This document shows, piece after piece, positions 6,803 through 9,591 of a stretch of 9,591 nt of DNA (positions are counted from its first letter, which is position 1; the number at the start of each line of letters is the position of its first letter). The stretch is from the NCBI GenBank assembly GCA_003223775.1, contig QHWK01000464.1, positions 1 through 9,591 of the forward strand. Direction: 5' to 3'. The position numbers were made by a program, and so were the translations under genes. The notes beneath the pieces are model-generated. The model did no database searches and was not told the origin of the DNA. It was given only the letters and a program-made list of their open reading frames with translations. The DNA is from Acidobacteriota bacterium (GTDB lineage Bacteria > Acidobacteriota > Vicinamibacteria > Vicinamibacterales > CAVVIG01).

Positions 6803-7599
6803 TGCCTCAACGCGATGAAGGCCTGGATCGGCTTCGGCACGCGCGCGCGCGCGGTAAACACGTCGTGGCCGCTCCGCTCGATCCGCCGCAGCGTTTCGAA
6901 GTAGACGGCGCGCATGATCTCAGCCGACACGAGCCGCTGCCGATCGGCGTCGGGCAGCGCCCGCCGCGCACGCGCGTAGAAGTCGTGCGCGCGCCGGCAC
7001 TCGAACGCGACGACCCGGCGCACCGGCTCGCTCGCCACGCCCGCGGAGAGATCGTCCACGGTGCAGCCGCAGGCGCGCAGATCGGCGAGCGGCAGGTAGA
7101 CGCGGCCTCGCGCGTAGTCATCCTTGACGTCGCGCAGGATGTTGGTGAGCTGCAGCGCGACGCCCAGATCGAGCGCATACGCGCAGGCGCGCTCGTCGCG
7201 GCACCCGAAGACGCGGATGCAGATCAGGCCGACCGCCGACGCCACGCGCCGGCAGTACTGCAGCAGATCGTCGAACGTTTCGTAGCGCATCGTGTCGAGA
7301 TCCATGGCGACGCCGTCGATGACGTCCTCGAACGCCTGTCGCGGGAGATCGAAGGCGGCGACGAGCGGCTGCAGCCGCCGCGCCGCGTCGGTCGCCGGTT
7401 CGCGGCCGTCGAAGGCGCGCGCGAGCTCCTCGCGCCAGAACGCCACCGCCGCCCGGCCGGTCGGTGCGCCGGCCACCACCGCCTCTTCGTCCACTGCATC
7501 GTCCACGGCGCGGCAGAAATCCCAGACGGCGATGATCGCGCGGCGCTGCTCGGGCGGCAGCACCAGGAACGAGTAGTAGAAGCTGGTCTTGCGCGCCAT
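6787..7599 (-). CDS. hpnD: Presqualene diphosphate synthase HpnD
   Basis: Trans-isoprenyl diphosphate synthase that condenses two farnesyl diphosphates into presqualene diphosphate, the substrate of HpnC. The 270-residue protein has the opening FYYSFLVLPPEQRRAI, the first aspartate-rich motif AVDDAVDE (D33, D37), FEDVIDGVAMDLD (90-102) and the second motif LTNILRDVKDDYARGRVYLP (151-170; D157, D161). All Mg-binding aspartates are present and the length is near normal, so it looks functional. ATG at 7599 overlaps the hpnC TGA by one base (TGATG). GGAG at 7615-7612 is 12 nt away, rather far, and translational coupling to hpnC is likely. The codons around 6840-6853 form seven CG dinucleotides in a row. 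HpnD and the neighbouring HpnC are paralogues, which allows a direct comparison of their lengths. Confidence 0.93.
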   Translation of the reverse strand: MARKTSFYYSFLVLPPEQRRAIIAVWDFCRAVDDAVDEEAVVAGAPTGRAAVAFWREELARAFDGREPATDAARRLQPLVAAFDLPRQAFEDVIDGVAMDLDTMRYETFDDLLQYCRRVASAVGLICIRVFGCRDERACAYALDLGVALQLTNILRDVKDDYARGRVYLPLADLRACGCTVDDLSAGVASEPVRRVVAFECRRAHDFYARARRALPDADRQRLVSAEIMRAVYFETLRRIERSGHDVFTARARVPKPIQAFIALRQWLWT

Positions 7600-8378
7600 C
7601 AGACGTGCGCGCTCCAGCGCAGCGCGCGCCAGAGGATCACCGGCACGTCGCCGCCGCCGAGCGTCGGCCGATAGGTGAGCAGCTCGCGCCGCGCGCGATC
7701 CACCCGCTCGAGAATGCGCTGGCCGCCGAGCCACGTGAGCCGCAGCTCGTAGCGCAGCCGTCCGCGCACGCCGTCGCAGACGGCGCGGCCCGCGGCGAAC
7801 TGTTCGCGCGTGACGGCCACGCACTGCCGGCCGAAGTCCTGCCAGAAATTCGCGAGCTGCAGCGCGGTGCACAGCGCATCGGACGATCGATCGAGCGCCT
7901 CGTCGCGGTGGCCGGCAATTCGGAGCACGAGTCGGCCGACCGGGTTCGCCGACCGGCGGCAATAGTCGAACACGTCGCTCCACGAAGCGTAGCGCGTCGT
8001 CATGGTATCCTGACCGAACGCGCTCACGAGATCGTCGAACAACGCCATCGGCAGATCGAGCGATCGGATCGAATGCGCCAGCGCGGCGACGATGAGGTCC
8101 TCGTGCTCGTGAGGCGCGCCCTCGGCGCTCTCCACCGTGACGGCGGCGTGCAGGCGGCGCCGCCAGGCGTTCAGCTGCGCCAGCCGATCGGAAGCCGGCG
8201 CGGATCCCTCGTCGGCGATGTCGTCGGCGACTCGCGCGAACGCGTAGACGGCGGCGACGTGCGGGCGCATCGGCGCCGGCAGCAGCTGCGACGCCACCGG
8301 AAAATTCTCGTAGTGCGACCGCGCCAGCGCCTCGCACGCCGCGTACGCGCGCGTCAGCGGCTCGGGCCAGAGCGCCAC
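7599..8378 (-). CDS. hpnC: Hydroxysqualene synthase HpnC, with internal deletion
   Basis: HpnC converts presqualene diphosphate to hydroxysqualene. The GTG start at 8378 gives ALWPEPLTRAY, then HYENFPVASQLLP, the first aspartate-rich motif ADDIADE (D52, D53, D56), DYCRRSANPVGRLVL and the family signature LQLANFWQD (to D181). Directly after D181 the chain reads FGRQCVAVTR, then EQFAAGRAVCDGVRGRLRYE and LRLTWLGGQRILER, the normal HpnC C-terminal part. Between NFWQD and EQFAAGR there are 10 residues, while HpnD next door has 48 between NILRD and DFYARAR. About 38 residues are missing in frame, including the second Asp of DxxxD and the GR(V/I)YLP region. At 259 residues the protein is correspondingly shorter than the roughly 290 I expect. 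As written it probably lacks Mg-dependent activity; a collapsed assembly is an alternative. It heads the hpnCDE operon. Confidence 0.9.
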   Translation of the reverse strand: MALWPEPLTRAYAACEALARSHYENFPVASQLLPAPMRPHVAAVYAFARVADDIADEGSAPASDRLAQLNAWRRRLHAAVTVESAEGAPHEHEDLIVAALAHSIRSLDLPMALFDDLVSAFGQDTMTTRYASWSDVFDYCRRSANPVGRLVLRIAGHRDEALDRSSDALCTALQLANFWQDFGRQCVAVTREQFAAGRAVCDGVRGRLRYELRLTWLGGQRILERVDRARRELLTYRPTLGGGDVPVILWRALRWSAHV

Positions 8379-8384
8379 GACGGC

Positions 8385-8390
8385 ATTTTA
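8385..8390 (-). promoter_or_regulatory. Putative -10 box of the hpnCDE operon
   Basis: TAAAAT reads on the minus strand and ends 6 nt before the hpnC GTG, so transcription would begin at or next to the start codon, giving a leaderless message. No convincing -35 box is seen. The hexamer lies in the 19-bp gap between the divergent hpnC and 8398 genes, so their promoters must overlap. Confidence 0.4.
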
Positions 8391-8397
8391 GTCCGAT

Positions 8398-8883
8398 ATG
8401 CGTGACCTGTTCGCCGCGCTGGTCGCGCTCGCGCTGCTCGTGGCGGCGGCGAGCCTCGCGACGACGCTGCAGGCGTACCGGCGCCGGCGGCGCCGCCTGC
8501 GCGACTCCGAGCGCGCGCTCGGACGGACCATTGTTGCGGAGATTCCCGCGGGCGACGACCTCGTGCTCTTCAGCGCCGACGCGTCGCGCTTCTACTACGG
8601 GGATCGATCGATCGACAAGGATCTGATCGCCGCCGTCCGCGTGCTGATCAACGGCGCGCCGATCGCGGCGGCCGTGTCGACGCGCCACCCGGAGGCGGTC
8701 GATCGGCGGCCGACCAGCTTCGAGGATCGGCCGGAGGGGATCGCGCGCGATCGCTGGGACGTGGCGATCGAGACGGTCAGCGGCACCGTCCTGGTCGAGT
8801 GCGGCGCCATCCGGGAGCGCGTCTCGCAGGAGCTCGCGCGCACCGTGTACGAGGCCGTCAAGAACGCCGTCGAGCGCAATTAA
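8398..8883 (+). CDS. Membrane-anchored protein of unknown function
   Basis: I do not recognise this 161-residue protein. The start at ATG 8398 is followed by a hydrophobic segment (about 4-24, LFAALVALALLVAAASLATT) and then a strongly basic stop-transfer stretch (27-35, YRRRRRRLR). By the positive-inside rule the remaining 125 residues face the cytoplasm. That part is mixed alpha/beta with conserved-looking elements LVLFSADASRFYYGD (55-69), RWDVAIETVSGTVLVECGAIRERV (119-142) and a C-terminal helix. There is no signal-cleavage site, lipobox or catalytic motif I can name. Coding character is supported by strong third-position GC and an uninterrupted frame. It diverges from hpnC across 19 bp and converges with the adenosyltransferase gene across 13 bp. 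Its place beside the hopanoid operon may be incidental. Confidence 0.75.
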   Translation: MRDLFAALVALALLVAAASLATTLQAYRRRRRRLRDSERALGRTIVAEIPAGDDLVLFSADASRFYYGDRSIDKDLIAAVRVLINGAPIAAAVSTRHPEAVDRRPTSFEDRPEGIARDRWDVAIETVSGTVLVECGAIRERVSQELARTVYEAVKNAVERN

Positions 8884-8896
8884 GAATTGAGAATCG

Positions 8897-9433
8897 TCAC
8901 CATTCGGTCTCAGTGATGCCGCTGCGGTGATTGACCGAGCGCGCGAGGACGAAGAGCAGGTCCGAGAGGCGGTTGATGTATCGCACGAGCACGGGATCGA
9001 CGGGCGGATCGAGCGCGACGATGCGGCGCTCGGCGCGGCGGCACACGGTGCGCGCGACGTGCAGCGCGGCGCCGGCCGGCGTGCCGCCGGCGAGCACGAA
9101 GCGGCGCAGCGGCGGCAGCGCCGCGTCGAGCCGATCGATCGTCTGCTCGAGCCGCGCCACCTCCGCGTCGGAGACGATCGCCTTCGTGACGCGCGCGGCG
9201 AGCTTGTCGGCCGGATCGGCGAGCTGCGCGCCGAGCGCGAAGAGATCGCGCTGGATGGCCGCGACCTCGGCGTCGACGGGCGCGCCCGGAGACGACGCGC
9301 GGACGAGGCCGAGCCAGGCGTTCAGCTCGTCGACCTCGCCGTACGCGTCCACGCGCGGATCGTCCTTGCGCGCGCGGGTGCCGTCGAAGAGCGACGTCTC
9401 GCCCGTGTCGCCGGTTCGCGTGTAGATCTTCAC
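8897..9433 (-). CDS. Cob(I)alamin adenosyltransferase, PduO type
   Basis: ATP:cob(I)alamin adenosyltransferase of the PduO/MMAB family, which attaches the 5'-deoxyadenosyl group to corrinoids to make adenosylcobalamin. The 178-residue protein carries the ATP-binding N-terminus KIYTRTGDTGETSLFDG, then RVDAYGEVDELNAWLGL, and the helical signature FVLAGGTPAGAALHVARTVCRRAERR, ending YINRLSDLLFVLARSVNHRSG. All main motifs are present and the length is normal. The start is GTG at 9433, chosen because KIYTRTGD is the usual N-terminus; the ATG at 9446 is in another frame. No Shine-Dalgarno is visible, and CATAAT at 9450-9445 may be the -10 box. No other cobalamin genes are in the window, so it may serve salvage for an AdoCbl-dependent enzyme elsewhere. 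Confidence 0.93.
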   Translation of the reverse strand: MKIYTRTGDTGETSLFDGTRARKDDPRVDAYGEVDELNAWLGLVRASSPGAPVDAEVAAIQRDLFALGAQLADPADKLAARVTKAIVSDAEVARLEQTIDRLDAALPPLRRFVLAGGTPAGAALHVARTVCRRAERRIVALDPPVDPVLVRYINRLSDLLFVLARSVNHRSGITETEW

Positions 9434-9442
9434 GTCGGGACG

Positions 9443-9453
9443 CCATTATGGCA
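9443..9453. promoter_or_regulatory. Palindrome between divergent adenosyltransferase and mutY genes
   Basis: GCCATTATGGC is a palindrome apart from its central base. On the minus strand it holds CATAAT, a plausible -10 box ending 11 nt before the adenosyltransferase GTG; on the plus strand it contains the mutY start codon. Only 14 bp (9434-9447) separate the two start codons, so the promoters overlap and initiation in one direction should interfere with the other. The operator function is conjecture. Confidence 0.35.
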
Positions 9454-9591
9454 TCTACGAAGCTGCCGATCCCGGTGGCGGCCGCGCGTCGCCGCTTCCG
9501 CCGCCGCCTGCTGACGTGGTACCGCCGCCACGGGCGCGACCTGCCGTGGCGCCAGACCGACGACCCCTATCACATCCTCGTGTCGGAGATC
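9448..9591 (+). CDS. mutY: A/G-specific adenine glycosylase MutY, N-terminal part
   Basis: The first 48 codons of a gene that runs off the right edge. From ATG 9448 the protein starts MASTKLPIP, followed by a basic helix and LLTWYRRHGRDLPWRQTDDP (21-40), YHILVSEI (41-48). The pattern W(Y/F)xxxxRxLPWRxxxDPYxILVSEI is the classic N-terminus of MutY, which removes adenine mispaired with 8-oxoguanine; the next residues, outside the window, should be MLQQTQV. The helix-hairpin-helix, catalytic Asp and iron-sulfur cluster lie beyond the edge and cannot be checked. It diverges from the adenosyltransferase gene. No Shine-Dalgarno is obvious before the ATG. Confidence 0.9.
   Translation, partial: MASTKLPIPVAAARRRFRRRLLTWYRRHGRDLPWRQTDDPYHILVSEI

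Noticed and set aside
6787..8688. 633-codon minus-strand frame as a fused HpnC-HpnD
   Set aside because: Only the last 270 codons are HpnD; the upstream part is an out-of-frame reading of hpnC, which has its own good frame and a TGATG junction.
8910..9446. Minus-strand frame from ATG 9446
   Set aside because: Arg-rich shadow of the adenosyltransferase, whose KIYTRTGD start lies in the other frame.
1..9591. CRISPR array, tRNA or rRNA genes, insertion sequence, prophage or defence genes
   Set aside because: No regularly spaced repeats, cloverleaf-like sequence, transposase, integrase or nuclease domain was seen on either strand.

Overview
The window is a gene-dense, high-GC bacterial stretch with short gaps, overlapping stop/start codons, few clear Shine-Dalgarno sites, and GATC/CGATCG-rich coding sequence. 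The gene set (hopanoid hpnC-hpnD-hpnE, a long class II aldolase of the Chloroflexi/Acidobacteriota type, a lipoprotein joining a CusF-like and a Sco domain, a His-rich TPR secretory protein) fits an uncultured Acidobacteriota bacterium, perhaps Vicinamibacteria. This placement is inference from gene content, not a phylogenetic test.

Layout, left to right. Positions 1-205 are mostly non-coding and lead to a plus-strand secreted TPR-family gene (206-1905) whose frame breaks near 1400. Converging on it is a minus-strand run transcribed from right to left: thiI (5324-4122), a class II fructose-bisphosphate aldolase gene (4125-2739, frame broken near 3309) and a Sco/CusF copper lipoprotein gene (2743-1913) that appears to start at an ATT codon. 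The three are linked by ATGA and ATTAA overlaps. A palindrome-rich, REP-like intergenic element (5334-5401) separates this run from a second minus-strand operon, hpnC (8378-7599), hpnD (7599-6787) and hpnE (6802-5411), which encodes the two-synthase plus dehydroxylase route from farnesyl diphosphate to squalene for hopanoids. Divergent from hpnC is a small membrane-anchored protein of unknown function (8398-8883). It converges with a PduO-type cobalamin adenosyltransferase gene (9433-8897), which diverges from the first 48 codons of mutY (9448 to the window end).

The most notable observation is a shared lesion. Three genes (TPR protein, aldolase, HpnC) each appear to lack an internal block at a point where flanking sequence on both sides is well preserved. 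In HpnC the loss is in frame and removes the second aspartate-rich Mg-binding motif; this can be seen by aligning it with HpnD in the same window. In the aldolase the lost block should carry one of the zinc-ligand histidines. Neighbouring genes (thiI, hpnD, hpnE, sco, the adenosyltransferase) look intact. Either the assembly has dropped short segments or the organism carries several real internal deletions; reads across the three junctions would decide. I did not find a clearly new multi-gene system.
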